Of a stretch of 64,000 bases of DNA, positions 8,172 through 18,639 are shown one piece after another. The position numbers and the translations under genes are program-made. The stretch's first letter is position 1. Every line of letters starts with the position of its first letter. The notes under the pieces were generated by a model. That model was not told where the DNA came from. It saw nothing but the letters and a program-made list of their open reading frames with translations, and ran no database searches. Origin of the DNA: MFD04716-140 sp963703125 (GTDB taxonomy: Bacteria > Bacteroidota > Bacteroidia > Flavobacteriales > Flavobacteriaceae); contig OY969790.1 in assembly GCA_963703125.1 (NCBI GenBank), forward strand, positions 434,001-498,000, in the 5' to 3' direction.

Positions 8172-11100
8172 TTAGAATTTTAATGCTTCCTTGCGGGCCA
8201 TTATCTCATCGTACTCTTCTTTTGAACCTACAATGATAGTTTCATAGTCGCGCATTCCTGTACCTGCCGGAATTTTATGGCCAACAATTACATTCTCCTT
8301 CAATCCTTCCAATGTATCAATTTTACCACTTACGGCAGCTTCATTCAATACTTTGGTAGTTTCTTGGAACGATGCAGCGGAGATAAACGATTTTGTCTGT
8401 AATGACGCTCTTGTTATACCCTGCAATATTGGTGTTGCAGTCGCTGCAACAACATCCCTTGCTGTCGCCAAAGCTTTATCAGAACGTTTCAAGATAGAAT
8501 TCTCGTCCCTAAGTTCACGTGCGGTCAAAATCATACCTGGTTTAAGATTATCGGATTCTCCTGCATCCAGCACAACTTTCTTTCCGAAAATTTCATCGTT
8601 TTCCTCAATAAAGTCATCCTTATGCACCAATTGGTTCTCAAGGAAAATAGTATCTCCCGGATCTTCAATTCGTACTTTTCGCATCATCTGCCTTACAACC
8701 ACTTCAAAATGCTTATCGTTGATTTTTACACCCTGTAGGCGATATACTTCTTGCACCTCGTTCACCAAATATTGTTGAACTGCAGATGGTCCCTTGATGG
8801 CCAAAATGTCCTCAGGAGTAATAGAACCATCCGAAAGTGGCATACCAGCACGAACATAATCGTTTTCTTGAACCAAGATTTGGTTTGATAATTTAACCAA
8901 GTATTTCTTGACTTCACCCAACTTGGATTCAATTACGATTTCCCTATTTCCTCTTTTTATTTTTCCAAAAGAAACAACGCCATCTATTTCAGATACCACT
9001 GCTGGGTTTGAAGGATTACGTGCTTCGAACAATTCCGTAACTCTTGGAAGACCACCCGTAATATCACCTGTTTTAGCTGATTTACGTGGAATCTTAACCA
9101 AGATCTTACCTTCTTTGATCTTTTCGCCGTTGTCAACCATAATGTGTGAACCTACCGGTAAGTTGTATGAACGAAGTACTTCGTCCTTACTGTTCATGAT
9201 CAACAAAGTTGGAATCAATTTCTTGTTTCTAGACTCTGAGATAACTTTCTCCTGAAATCCTGTTTGTTCGTCAATCTCCACTTGGTAAGTAATACCTTGC
9301 TCTATATTCTCATAGGCAATTTTACCGGGGAATTCTGAAACAATTACACCATTGTATGGGTCCCAAGAACAAATTATGTCTTTTCGGGTTACATTAGATC
9401 CATTTTTAATGAACAATTGTGAACCATATGGAATGTTATTGGTACTTAGTGTAATCCCGGACTTAACATCCACGATTTTAAGTTCTGATGTTCTGGAAAT
9501 AACAATTTCAGTTTTATTACCCTCGGAATCTTCACCTGTGACAGTTCTTAAATCTTCGATTTCCGCAATCCCTGAGAATTTGGCTTCTAACTTGTTGTCT
9601 TCAGAAATGTTCCCGGCAATACCTCCAACGTGGAATGTTCGCAATGTTAACTGCGTTCCTGGTTCCCCAATAGATTGTGCTGCCACAACTCCTACGGCTT
9701 CACCTCTTTGAACCATTTTATTGGTCGAAAGATTTCTTCCATAACATTTACCACAAATCCCCTTTTGGGCCTCGCAGGTTAACGCAGAGCGTACTTCAAC
9801 CTTCTCAATAGGGGAAGCCTCTATTTTTCTGACATCAGCTTCCATTATTTCCTGACCTGCACGAAGTACTAATTCCTCTGTTAATGGATTGTATACATCA
9901 TGTAAAGAAACTCGACCTAAAATGCGCTCGCCAAGAGTTTCAACAATTTCCTCATTCTTCTTTAATGCCTCGACCAATACTCCTCTAAGGGTTTCGCAAT
10001 CCTCAATATTAATAATAACATCTTGGGACACATCAACCAATCTTCTTGTCAAATATCCGGCATCCGCAGTTTTCAATGCCGTATCGGCAAGACCTTTACG
10101 AGCACCGTGCGTGGAGATAAAATATTCCAAAATCGACAATCCTTCCTTAAAGTTGGATAGAATTGGGTTTTCAATAATCTCACCACCACCGGCAGTAGAT
10201 TTTTTAGGCTTGGCCATCAATCCACGCATACCGGTCAACTGACGAATTTGTTCCTTGGAACCCCTGGCCCCAGAATCCAACATCATATATACCGAGTTGA
10301 ATCCTTGTTGGTCTTCACGAATACGTTTCATAGCCAATTCAGTCAACATGGCGTTGGTAGATGTCCAAACATCAATTACCTGGTTATAACGTTCATTATT
10401 GGTAATAAGACCCATGTTATAGTTGGCCATAATACCATCAACCTGGCCATTTGCATCGGCAATCATGGCATGTTTCTCTGGCGGAATGATAATATCTCCC
10501 AAACTAAAGGATAATCCTCCCTTGAAGGCGAACTCAAATCCCATAGTCTTGATCTTGTCCAAGAAATCAGATGTTGTAGGTACGTCTGTAACACTTAATA
10601 TTCTTCCGATAATATCCCTGAGCGATTTTTTATTCAATACCTCGTTGATATAACCGGCTTGGACGGGAACTTCCATGTTAAACAAAACCCTACCAACGGT
10701 AGTTGGTATAATTTGGCTTACCAATTCTCCCTCCTCATTGAAATCCTTTGCCCTAACTTTTATGCTTGCATTAAGATTTACTTTGCCTTCATTAAAAGCA
10801 ATCTCTACCTCTTCTGCCGAATAGAAAGTTAAACCTTCACCTTTCACAGGTACTTCCGGAGTGGATTTTCTTTCTTTGGTCATATAATATAGACCCAGAA
10901 CCATATCCTGAGAAGGTACTGTAATAGGCGAACCATTTGCCGGGTTCAAAATATTATGCGAAGCTAACATCAATAGTTGCGCCTCCAATATTGCCTCAGG
11001 GCCCAATGGCAAATGCACTGCCATTTGATCTCCGTCAAAATCCGCATTGAACGCCGTACAAACCAATGGATGCAGTCTAATTGCCTTGCCCTCTATAAGT

Positions 11101-12470
11101 TTTGGCTGGAACGCCTGAATACCAAGCCTGTGTAATGTAGGGGCCCGGTTCAATAGAACTGGATGTCCTTTCAATACATTTTCAAGAATATCCCAAACAA
11201 CTGGTTCCTTCTTATCTATAATTTTCTTGGCAGACTTAACTGTTTTTACAATACCTCTTTCAATCAGTTTTCTAATTACGAAAGGCTTGTAAAGTTCAGC
11301 GGCCATGTCCTTTGGAAGTCCACATTCGAACAATTTCATTTCTGGCCCAACGACAATTACCGAACGTGCGGAATAATCAACGCGTTTTCCTAAAAGGTTT
11401 TGACGGAAACGACCTTGCTTACCTTTCAATGAATCTGAAAGGGATTTTAGAGGCCTATTTGATTCGGTCTTTACTGCGGATGCTTTACGTGTGTTGTCAA
11501 ATAAGGAGTCAACCGCTTCTTGAAGCATACGCTTTTCATTCCTAAGAATTACCTCAGGAGCCTTTATCTCAACCAATCTTTTTAAACGATTATTACGAAT
11601 AATTACCCTTCTGTAAAGATCATTTAAGTCCGAAGTCGCAAAACGTCCACCATCTAACGGCACCAATGGTCTAAGTTCTGGCGGAATTACGGGGATTACT
11701 TTCATAATCATCCATTCTGCCTTGTTCTCCCTATTATCTTGTGATTCACGTAATGCCTCAACAACTTGAAGTCTTTTTAGAGCCTCAGTTTTACGCTGTT
11801 TGGAAGTCTCGGTATTTGCACTATGTCTTAATTCATAGGATAATTCCTTAAGGTTAATGCGCCCCAATAAATCGATAAGACACTCCGCTCCCATTTTGGC
11901 AATAAACTTGTTGGGATCGCTATCATCAAGATATTGATTTTCTTGTGGTATGGATTCAAGAATGTTCAAATATTCTTCTTCGGTCAAAAAGTCCAATTTT
12001 TTAATTTCCTCGCCTTCCGGTCCTTTTGCCACACCTGCCTGAATTACTACATATCTTTCGTAGTAAATTATCATGTCCAATTTCTTGGAAGGTAGACCCA
12101 AAAGGTATCCTATTTTGTTAGGCAGCGACCGGAAATACCAAATATGTGCAACAGGAACCACTAAATTAATGTGGCCGACCCTGTCTCTTCGGACTTTTTT
12201 CTCAGTTACCTCTACCCCACAACGATCACAAACAATTCCGCGATATCTAATACGCTTATATTTTCCACAAGCACATTCGTAATCCTTCACAGGACCGAAA
12301 ATACGCTCACAGAAAAGCCCATCACGCTCTGGTTTATGGGTTCTGTAGTTAATTGTTTCAGGCTTAAGAACTTCGCCTCTTGACTCTGCCAAAATCGATT
12401 CTGGAGAAGCCAAGCCTATCGAGATTTTATCAAACCTTTTTGCTGGTGTATTATCGTTTATTCTAGCCAT
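8172..12470 (-). CDS. rpoC: DNA-directed RNA polymerase subunit beta'
   Basis: 1432 aa, normal for Bacteroidota. The N-terminal zinc ribbon (CERIFGPVKDYECACGKYKR, then CDRCG) precedes the active-site loop NADFDGDQMAVHLPLGPEA at ~470-490, which holds the three Mg-binding aspartates. The bridge-helix/trigger-loop region (RGSKEQIRQLTGMRGLMAKP, and later GEPGTQLTLRTFHVGG) and the second zinc site (CEAQKGICGKCYGR) are intact. It lies 38 bases after rpoB in the rplKAJL-rpoBC unit. The ATG at 12470 gives MARINDNTPAKRFDKISIGL. Confidence 0.99.
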   Translation of the reverse strand: MARINDNTPAKRFDKISIGLASPESILAESRGEVLKPETINYRTHKPERDGLFCERIFGPVKDYECACGKYKRIRYRGIVCDRCGVEVTEKKVRRDRVGHINLVVPVAHIWYFRSLPNKIGYLLGLPSKKLDMIIYYERYVVIQAGVAKGPEGEEIKKLDFLTEEEYLNILESIPQENQYLDDSDPNKFIAKMGAECLIDLLGRINLKELSYELRHSANTETSKQRKTEALKRLQVVEALRESQDNRENKAEWMIMKVIPVIPPELRPLVPLDGGRFATSDLNDLYRRVIIRNNRLKRLVEIKAPEVILRNEKRMLQEAVDSLFDNTRKASAVKTESNRPLKSLSDSLKGKQGRFRQNLLGKRVDYSARSVIVVGPEMKLFECGLPKDMAAELYKPFVIRKLIERGIVKTVKSAKKIIDKKEPVVWDILENVLKGHPVLLNRAPTLHRLGIQAFQPKLIEGKAIRLHPLVCTAFNADFDGDQMAVHLPLGPEAILEAQLLMLASHNILNPANGSPITVPSQDMVLGLYYMTKERKSTPEVPVKGEGLTFYSAEEVEIAFNEGKVNLNASIKVRAKDFNEEGELVSQIIPTTVGRVLFNMEVPVQAGYINEVLNKKSLRDIIGRILSVTDVPTTSDFLDKIKTMGFEFAFKGGLSFSLGDIIIPPEKHAMIADANGQVDGIMANYNMGLITNNERYNQVIDVWTSTNAMLTELAMKRIREDQQGFNSVYMMLDSGARGSKEQIRQLTGMRGLMAKPKKSTAGGGEIIENPILSNFKEGLSILEYFISTHGARKGLADTALKTADAGYLTRRLVDVSQDVIINIEDCETLRGVLVEALKKNEEIVETLGERILGRVSLHDVYNPLTEELVLRAGQEIMEADVRKIEASPIEKVEVRSALTCEAQKGICGKCYGRNLSTNKMVQRGEAVGVVAAQSIGEPGTQLTLRTFHVGGIAGNISEDNKLEAKFSGIAEIEDLRTVTGEDSEGNKTEIVISRTSELKIVDVKSGITLSTNNIPYGSQLFIKNGSNVTRKDIICSWDPYNGVIVSEFPGKIAYENIEQGITYQVEIDEQTGFQEKVISESRNKKLIPTLLIMNSKDEVLRSYNLPVGSHIMVDNGEKIKEGKILVKIPRKSAKTGDITGGLPRVTELFEARNPSNPAVVSEIDGVVSFGKIKRGNREIVIESKLGEVKKYLVKLSNQILVQENDYVRAGMPLSDGSITPEDILAIKGPSAVQQYLVNEVQEVYRLQGVKINDKHFEVVVRQMMRKVRIEDPGDTIFLENQLVHKDDFIEENDEIFGKKVVLDAGESDNLKPGMILTARELRDENSILKRSDKALATARDVVAATATPILQGITRASLQTKSFISAASFQETTKVLNEAAVSGKIDTLEGLKENVIVGHKIPAGTGMRDYETIIVGSKEEYDEIMARKEALKF

Positions 12471-12508
12471 AATTATATGGTAATACTAAATTAAATGTGT
12501 GTGTTAAA

Positions 12509-15500
12509 TTATTCTTCCAATCTAATGTCCAACCCTAATCCCTTAAGTTCGTGCATTAATACATTGAAAGATTCTGGTAAACCAGGTTCTGGCATTGTTT
12601 CGCCTTTAACAATTGCCTCATAGGTTTTTGCCCTTCCGATAACATCATCAGACTTAACGGTCAAAATTTCCCGTAAGGTAGCTGAGGCTCCATATGCCTC
12701 AAGTGCCCAAACTTCCATCTCTCCAAAACGCTGACCACCAAATTGGGCTTTACCACCCAATGGTTGCTGCGTGATCAAAGAGTACGGTCCTATTGAACGA
12801 GCATGCATCTTATCGTCAACCATATGACCCAATTTCAACATATAAATTACCCCAACAGTTGCTGGTTGGTCAAAACGCTGACCAGTTCCACCATCAAAAA
12901 GGTAGGTATGTCCGAATCGAGGAATACCTGCTTCATCGGTATATGCATTTATTTGATCAATTGTTGCCCCATCAAAAATTGGAGTCGCATATTTCTTGCC
13001 TAGTTTAAGTCCAGCCCATCCCAGCACAGTCTCATATATCTGTCCGATGTTCATCCTTGAAGGTACACCTAGCGGATTCAAAACGATATCGACCGGGGTA
13101 CCATCTTCCAAGAACGGCATATCTTCTTGACGGACTATACGGGAAACAATACCCTTGTTACCATGTCGACCCGCCATTTTATCACCTACTTTGAGTTTCC
13201 TCTTTTTAGCGATATAAACTTTGGCCAATTTCATAATTCCGGCTGGTAATTCGTCCCCGACCGAAATGGTGAATTTATCCCTTCTTAAATTCCCTTGAAG
13301 GTCGTTCAACTTAATTTTATAGTTGTGCAAAAGATCCGCAACCGAACTATTTGTGTCTTTGTCAGTTGTCCAACTACCTCCCACTAAGTGCGCGAAATCG
13401 TCTACTGAATTCAACATCTTCATAGTATACTTTTTTCCTTTTGGAAGAACTTCTTCACCCAAATCATTTAGCACACCTTGGGACGTCTTGCCATTGATCA
13501 AAGTGAACAGCTTCTCTGTCAAGATATCCTTTAATTGCTCAAATTTCACTTCGTACTCAAGCTCTAACTTTGTCAATTCTTCTTTATCCTCAGAACGCTT
13601 TCGCTTGTCTTTCACCGATCGGGAAAATAATTTCTTATCGATTACAACACCATTCAAAGATGGGGGCGCTTTTAGGGATGCATCTTTCACATCACCGGCC
13701 TTATCACCAAATATGGCACGAAGCAATTTTTCTTCCGGAGTTGGATCCGATTCTCCTTTTGGCGTAATTTTCCCAATTAAAATATCACCAGGTTTAACTT
13801 CTGCCCCAATCCGAATCATTCCATTTTCATCCAAATCCCTAGTAGCTTCTTCGGAAACGTTCGGAATGTCATGGGTCAATTCCTCGGCACCCAATTTAGT
13901 ATCCCTAACCTCTAGCGAGTATTCATCTACGTGAATAGAGGTGAAAATATCTTCACGCACTACTTTTTCGGAGATTACAATGGCATCCTCAAAATTATAC
14001 CCTTTCCAAGGCATGAAAGCAACAGTAAGGTTTCTGCCCAATGCCAATTCTCCGCTTTCTGTTGCATAGCCTTCGCAAAGTACCTGTCCTTTCCTAACCT
14101 TGTCACCTCTTTTAACTATCGGTTTAAGATTGATACTAGTTCCTTGGTTCGTCTTGCGGAATTTTACCAACTCATATGTTTTTGAGTCCTCCTCAAAACT
14201 TATCAATCGTTCTTCTTCTGATCGATTATATTTTATCGTGATTTTATGGGCATCGACATACTCAATGATTCCATCACCTTCAGCATTGATTAAAACTCTT
14301 GAATCGGATGCCACTTGACGCTCCAATCCAGTACCCACAATCGGTGCCTGCGGCTTTAAAAGGGGAACAGCTTGGCGCATCATGTTTGATCCCATCAAAG
14401 CACGGTTCGCATCATCATGCTCCAAAAATGGAATCAAAGATGCTGAAATAGACGCAATTTGATTAGGTGCAACGTCGGTATAATGAATTTCAGAAGGATC
14501 AACCACTGGAAAATCCCCTTCATCACGGGCAATTACTTTATCTGTATCAATCGTTCCATTGTCTGTAAGTGGAATGTTCGCTTGGGCAATTTTCATTCCT
14601 TCCTCTTCCTCAGCACTTAAGTAAACAAATTCCTTAATATTTACCTTGGAATTCTCAACTTTGCGATACGGGGTTTCCAAGAATCCCATTGAATTCACTT
14701 TAGCAAATACTGAGAGTGACGAAATCAAACCAATGTTTGGTCCCTCAGGCGTTTCAATAGGACATAGTCGGCCGTAATGTGTATAATGAACATCACGAAC
14801 CTCGAAACCAGCTCTTTCCCTAGAAAGACCCCCTGGCCCAAGTGCAGATAATCTACGCTTATGGGTAATCTCAGCCAATGGATTTGTTTGATCCATAAAC
14901 TGGGATAACTGATTGGTTCCAAAGAAAGAATTAATTACAGATGACAATGTCTTGGCATTGATCAAATCAATTGGAGTAAATACTTCATTGTCACGAACGT
15001 TCATACGCTCGCGAATGGTCCTGGCCATACGGGCCAATCCTACCCCAAATTGCTGGGAAAGCTGCTCACCAACCGTTCTAACCCTCCTATTTGAAAGGTG
15101 ATCGATATCATCAATCTCTGCTTTGGAATTGATAAGTTCAATCAGATATTTGATAATGGTAATGATGTCTTCCTTGGTCAAAACCTGTTTGTCCATTCCA
15201 ATATCCAAACCTAATTTTTTGTTCATCCTGTAACGGCCAACCTCACCCAAGTTGTAGCGTTGATCGGAAAAGAACAATTTGTCTATGATTCCGCGAGCAG
15301 TCTCCTCATCGGGCGGCTCTGCGTTTCTAAGCTGGCGATAGATGTGCTCAACGGCCTCCTTTTCAGAGTTCGTCGGATCCTTTTGTAATGTATTGTGAAT
15401 AATAGCATAATCCGATTGTGCATTATTCTCTTTGTGCAAAAGAATGGTTTTTACATCGGCATCCATTATTTCGTTAATGTGATCTTTTTCTAAGATCGTA

Positions 15501-16318
15501 TCACGATCTAAGATAATCTCATTTCTTTCGATCGAAACCACCTCACCTGTATCTTCGTCCACAAAATCTTCATGCCAAGTGTTCAAAACCCTGGCCGCCA
15601 ATTTGCGACCCAATACTTTTTTCAGACCGGCAGCTGAAACCTTGATTTCTTCGGAAAGGTCAAATATTTCCAAAATATCCTTATCCCTTTCAAAACCTAT
15701 GGCCCTGAACAAGGTGGTTACCGGTAATTTTTTCTTTCTATCAATGTAGGCGTACATTACACCATTGATATCGGTTGCAAATTCGATCCAAGAACCTTTG
15801 AAAGGTATTACCCTTGCAGAATATAATTTGGTCCCATTCGCATGGAACGATTGACCAAAGAAAACACCGGGCGATCTGTGCAATTGCGAAACAACTACTC
15901 GCTCCGCACCATTGATTACAAAGGTACCGCTGGGAGTCATATAAGGTATTGTACCTAAATATACATCCTGCACTATGGTTTCAAAATCTTCGTGCTCTGG
16001 ATCCGTACAAAATAATTTCAAACGCGCCTTTAAGGGAACGCTATAGGTAAGACCACGCTCAATACACTCTTGAATGGAATATCGCGGGGGATCAATAAAA
16101 TAATCTAAGAATTCCAGTACAAACTGGTTTCGCGTATCTGTAATTGGAAAGTTTTCCATGAAGGTGTTGTATAATCCTTCATTGCCTCTTTTATCAGATT
16201 TTGTCTCAAGTTGAAAGAAATCCTGAAACGATTTTATCTGAATGTCCAAGAAATCCGGATACTCCGGAGTGTTCTTAGCGGATGCAAAACTTATTCTTTC
16301 GGTCTGATTTGTGAACAT
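12509..16318 (-). CDS. rpoB: DNA-directed RNA polymerase subunit beta
   Basis: 1269 aa, normal for the phylum. The rifampicin region reads GTNQLSQFMDQTNPLAEITH followed by KRRLSALGPGGLSRERAG, with the residues equivalent to E. coli D516, H526 and S531 all wild type. No resistance substitution is apparent there. Other conserved blocks are GRHGNKGIVSRI and the C-terminal GGKAQFGGQRFGEMEVWALE clamp region. It follows rplL after 131 bases that contain a terminator-like hairpin. Confidence 0.99.
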   Translation of the reverse strand: MFTNQTERISFASAKNTPEYPDFLDIQIKSFQDFFQLETKSDKRGNEGLYNTFMENFPITDTRNQFVLEFLDYFIDPPRYSIQECIERGLTYSVPLKARLKLFCTDPEHEDFETIVQDVYLGTIPYMTPSGTFVINGAERVVVSQLHRSPGVFFGQSFHANGTKLYSARVIPFKGSWIEFATDINGVMYAYIDRKKKLPVTTLFRAIGFERDKDILEIFDLSEEIKVSAAGLKKVLGRKLAARVLNTWHEDFVDEDTGEVVSIERNEIILDRDTILEKDHINEIMDADVKTILLHKENNAQSDYAIIHNTLQKDPTNSEKEAVEHIYRQLRNAEPPDEETARGIIDKLFFSDQRYNLGEVGRYRMNKKLGLDIGMDKQVLTKEDIITIIKYLIELINSKAEIDDIDHLSNRRVRTVGEQLSQQFGVGLARMARTIRERMNVRDNEVFTPIDLINAKTLSSVINSFFGTNQLSQFMDQTNPLAEITHKRRLSALGPGGLSRERAGFEVRDVHYTHYGRLCPIETPEGPNIGLISSLSVFAKVNSMGFLETPYRKVENSKVNIKEFVYLSAEEEEGMKIAQANIPLTDNGTIDTDKVIARDEGDFPVVDPSEIHYTDVAPNQIASISASLIPFLEHDDANRALMGSNMMRQAVPLLKPQAPIVGTGLERQVASDSRVLINAEGDGIIEYVDAHKITIKYNRSEEERLISFEEDSKTYELVKFRKTNQGTSINLKPIVKRGDKVRKGQVLCEGYATESGELALGRNLTVAFMPWKGYNFEDAIVISEKVVREDIFTSIHVDEYSLEVRDTKLGAEELTHDIPNVSEEATRDLDENGMIRIGAEVKPGDILIGKITPKGESDPTPEEKLLRAIFGDKAGDVKDASLKAPPSLNGVVIDKKLFSRSVKDKRKRSEDKEELTKLELEYEVKFEQLKDILTEKLFTLINGKTSQGVLNDLGEEVLPKGKKYTMKMLNSVDDFAHLVGGSWTTDKDTNSSVADLLHNYKIKLNDLQGNLRRDKFTISVGDELPAGIMKLAKVYIAKKRKLKVGDKMAGRHGNKGIVSRIVRQEDMPFLEDGTPVDIVLNPLGVPSRMNIGQIYETVLGWAGLKLGKKYATPIFDGATIDQINAYTDEAGIPRFGHTYLFDGGTGQRFDQPATVGVIYMLKLGHMVDDKMHARSIGPYSLITQQPLGGKAQFGGQRFGEMEVWALEAYGASATLREILTVKSDDVIGRAKTYEAIVKGETMPEPGLPESFNVLMHELKGLGLDIRLEE

Positions 16319-16382
16319 CTATGGACAGTATTTTTATCGTGAATACTAGGAAGGTTGTATACTACTTCATATACATTTTACA

Positions 16383-16425
16383 TAAAAAGGCTTAGGTCTA
16401 TTCGCAAAAAGCGAAAAGACCTAAA
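16383..16425 (-). terminator. Terminator-like hairpin (attenuator) between rplL and rpoB
   Basis: On the minus strand ttaggtct (complement 16417-16424) pairs with agacctaa (complement 16392-16399). An inner ttcgc/gcgaa stem follows, then a gcctttttatg tail. It lies in the widest gap of the operon (131 bp). E. coli also has a partial terminator at this point that lowers rpoBC relative to the ribosomal proteins, so a similar role is likely here. Confidence 0.8.
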
Positions 16426-16449
16426 CCATAAGTGCTATTGTCGTTGCTA

Positions 16450-16830
16450 TTATTTAAGCTCAACTTCTGCTCCTGCTTCTTCCAAAGATTTTTTAATTCC
16501 TTCGGCCTCATCCTTGGAAATCCCCTCTTTAACAGGCTTAGGTGCCGCATCTACAATATCTTTAGCTTCTTTTAATCCTAAACCGGTCAATTCCTTAACC
16601 AATTTAACAACTGCCAATTTAGAAGCACCTGCCGCCTTTAAGATTACATCAAATTCTGTTTTTTCTTCTACTGCCTCACCTGCATCGGCACCTGCTCCTC
16701 CTACTGCAACTGCTACTGCGGCTGCGGCTGGTTCAATACCATACTCATCTTTAAGTATGTTTGCCAATTCGTTTACTTCCTTTACGGTCAAATTAACCAA
16801 CTGTTCTGCGAAATCTTTTAAATCTGCCAT
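16450..16830 (-). CDS. rplL: 50S ribosomal protein L7/L12 (bL12)
   Basis: 126 aa. The N-terminal dimerisation domain (MADLKDFAEQLVNLTVKEVN) is joined by an Ala/Gly-rich hinge (~35-50) to the C-terminal factor-binding domain (EKTEFDVILKAAG, KELTGLGLKEAKDIVDAAPK). It forms the stalk that recruits EF-Tu, EF-G, IF2 and RF3. Third-position choices are biased as expected for a highly expressed gene. It lies 51 bases after rplJ. Confidence 0.99.
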   Translation of the reverse strand: MADLKDFAEQLVNLTVKEVNELANILKDEYGIEPAAAAVAVAVGGAGADAGEAVEEKTEFDVILKAAGASKLAVVKLVKELTGLGLKEAKDIVDAAPKPVKEGISKDEAEGIKKSLEEAGAEVELK

Positions 16831-16881
16831 TTTTCTATCGTTTAATAAATTTTAAAATATAATTGTTCTAGTGCGTACTTT

Positions 16882-17397
16882 TTATTTCTCTGATAATGTT
16901 TTAAGGATACCAGCAAGTTTACCTCCACCAGACTTAAGTCCGGAGATAACATTCTTGGCAGGGGACTGTAGCAATCCAATAATTTCGCCAATCATTTCCT
17001 CCCTTGACTTGATGTTGATCAAGGCATCTAGGTTTTCATCACCGATGTATACCGATTCCTGTACAAAAGCCCCTTTCAAGAAAGGAATGGTGCTTTTCTT
17101 TCTGAAAGTTTTGATAAGCTTTGCCGGAGCGTTTGCAGCTTCCGAAAACATTAATGATGTATTCCCTTTTAATACAGAGGGCAGTTCACCAAAATCCTTA
17201 TCGGATGCTTCCATTGCCTTTGCAAGCAAGGTATTTTTAACAACTGCCAATTTAATATCCGCCTTGAAACACGCTCTTCTTAAATCGGAAGTGGTCGTTG
17301 CATTCAAACCGGAAATATCTGCCAAATAAATCGTGGGACTATTTGCCAACTGTGCAGTTAATTCTTGTATAACGTTTGCTTTTTCTTCTCTTGTCAT
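16882..17397 (-). CDS. rplJ: 50S ribosomal protein L10 (uL10)
   Basis: 171 aa, starting MTREEKANVIQELTAQLANS. It contains the uL10 core (YLADISGLNATTTSDLRRAC, LKGNTSLMFSE) and a C-terminal helix that binds L7/L12 dimers. It sits 25 bases after rplA. That gap is too short for a structured L10 leader of the kind found upstream of rplJ in other phyla, so autoregulation through such a leader is not supported here. Confidence 0.98.
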   Translation of the reverse strand: MTREEKANVIQELTAQLANSPTIYLADISGLNATTTSDLRRACFKADIKLAVVKNTLLAKAMEASDKDFGELPSVLKGNTSLMFSEAANAPAKLIKTFRKKSTIPFLKGAFVQESVYIGDENLDALINIKSREEMIGEIIGLLQSPAKNVISGLKSGGGKLAGILKTLSEK

Positions 17398-17422
17398 AAT
17401 AAAATTTTTAACTACAAGTCAA

Positions 17423-18112
17423 TTAAATTGCCCTTGGATCTAATTGAATACTTGGACTCATTGTGCTAGAGATGTAAATGCTCTTCATGTAAACACCCTT
17501 GGAGGCTGTAGGTTTTAACTTATTCAAAGTATCCAATAATTCCTTAACGTTTCCTGCAATTTTATCCGCTGAAAAAGATACTTTTCCAATACCTGCATGA
17601 ACAATCCCGGTTTTATCAACTTTAAAATCAATTTTACCGGCCTTTACCTCGGTTACAGCTTTCGCGACATCCATTGTTACGGTACCGGTTTTTGGATTGG
17701 GCATTAATCCCCTTGGTCCCAAAACGCGGCCCAAAGGCCCTAATTTACCCATTACGCTTGGCATTGTGATAATTACATCAACATCGGTCCAACCGTTTTT
17801 AATTTTATCCAAATATTCGTCCAACCCAACATAATCTGCCCCGGCTTCCTTGGCCTCAGCTTCTTTGTCTGGGGTTACCAAAGCCAAAACTTTTACATCC
17901 TTACCGGTTCCATGGGGAAGTGTTACGACGCCACGAACCATTTGATTCGCCTTACGTGGATCTACGCCCAAACGTACCGCGATATCAACGGATGCATCAA
18001 ATTTTGCATTGGTTATATCTTTCACCAAAACCGAAGCTTCGTCCACTGAATAAAGTTTATCTTTCTCTATTTTCGCGCGAGCCTCTTTTTGCTTTTTAGT
18101 TAACTTTGCCAT
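17423..18112 (-). CDS. rplA: 50S ribosomal protein L1 (uL1)
   Basis: 229 aa, usual length. Conserved blocks include VRLGVDPRKANQMVRGVVTL, MPSVMGKLGPLGRVLGPRGL and MPNPKTGTVTMDVAKAV. It forms the L1 stalk at the ribosomal E site. It follows rplK with a 20-base gap, and in many bacteria L1 represses its own rplKA message. Confidence 0.99.
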   Translation of the reverse strand: MAKLTKKQKEARAKIEKDKLYSVDEASVLVKDITNAKFDASVDIAVRLGVDPRKANQMVRGVVTLPHGTGKDVKVLALVTPDKEAEAKEAGADYVGLDEYLDKIKNGWTDVDVIITMPSVMGKLGPLGRVLGPRGLMPNPKTGTVTMDVAKAVTEVKAGKIDFKVDKTGIVHAGIGKVSFSADKIAGNVKELLDTLNKLKPTASKGVYMKSIYISSTMSPSIQLDPRAI

Positions 18113-18132
18113 TTAGTTTGCTTTTTAAGATT

Positions 18133-18570
18133 TTAAAAAGGTCTTTTACCCGCAACCTTTAGACCCATTGATCTTGCAGTTCCCGCGACCATGCTCATTG
18201 CCGATTCTACGGTAAATGCGTTAAGATCAACCATTTTATCTTCGGCTATAGCCTTGATTTGGTCCCAAGTAACGTTACCTGATTTTACTCTGTTAGGTTC
18301 GCCAGATCCTTTTTTAATCTTAGCCGCTTCCAAAAGTTGAACTGCCGCTGGTGGTGTTTTCACGACAAAGTCGAAAGACTTGTCCTTATAAACGGTGATA
18401 GCAACTGGTAAAACTTTACCCGGTTTATCCTGCGTACGCGCATTGAACTGCTTGCAGAATTCCATGATGTTAACACCGGCAGCACCTAAGGCGGGTCCGA
18501 CCGGTGGCGATGGATTCGCTGCACCTCCCCTAACTTGTAGTTTAACTACTTTACCTATTTCTTTTGCCAT
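18133..18570 (-). CDS. rplK: 50S ribosomal protein L11 (uL11)
   Basis: 145 aa. It has the N-terminal thiostrepton-region motif GGAANPSPPVGPALGAAGVN and the C-terminal rRNA-binding domain (GSGEPNRVKSGNVTWDQIKA, MSMVAGTARSMGLKVAG). It is part of the GTPase-associated centre. It is the first ribosomal protein gene of the rplKAJL-rpoBC run, 69 bases after nusG. Confidence 0.99.
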   Translation of the reverse strand: MAKEIGKVVKLQVRGGAANPSPPVGPALGAAGVNIMEFCKQFNARTQDKPGKVLPVAITVYKDKSFDFVVKTPPAAVQLLEAAKIKKGSGEPNRVKSGNVTWDQIKAIAEDKMVDLNAFTVESAMSMVAGTARSMGLKVAGKRPF

Positions 18571-18639
18571 TGTTTAAAATTAGATTGAAAGCGTGTTCAT
18601 GGGAAGCAACACAACTTTAAATATGTAACAAATAATTAT

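Noticed and set aside
17398..17422. Structured L10 (rplJ) leader between rplA and rplJ
   Set aside because: The gap is only 25 bases and has no secondary structure of that type.
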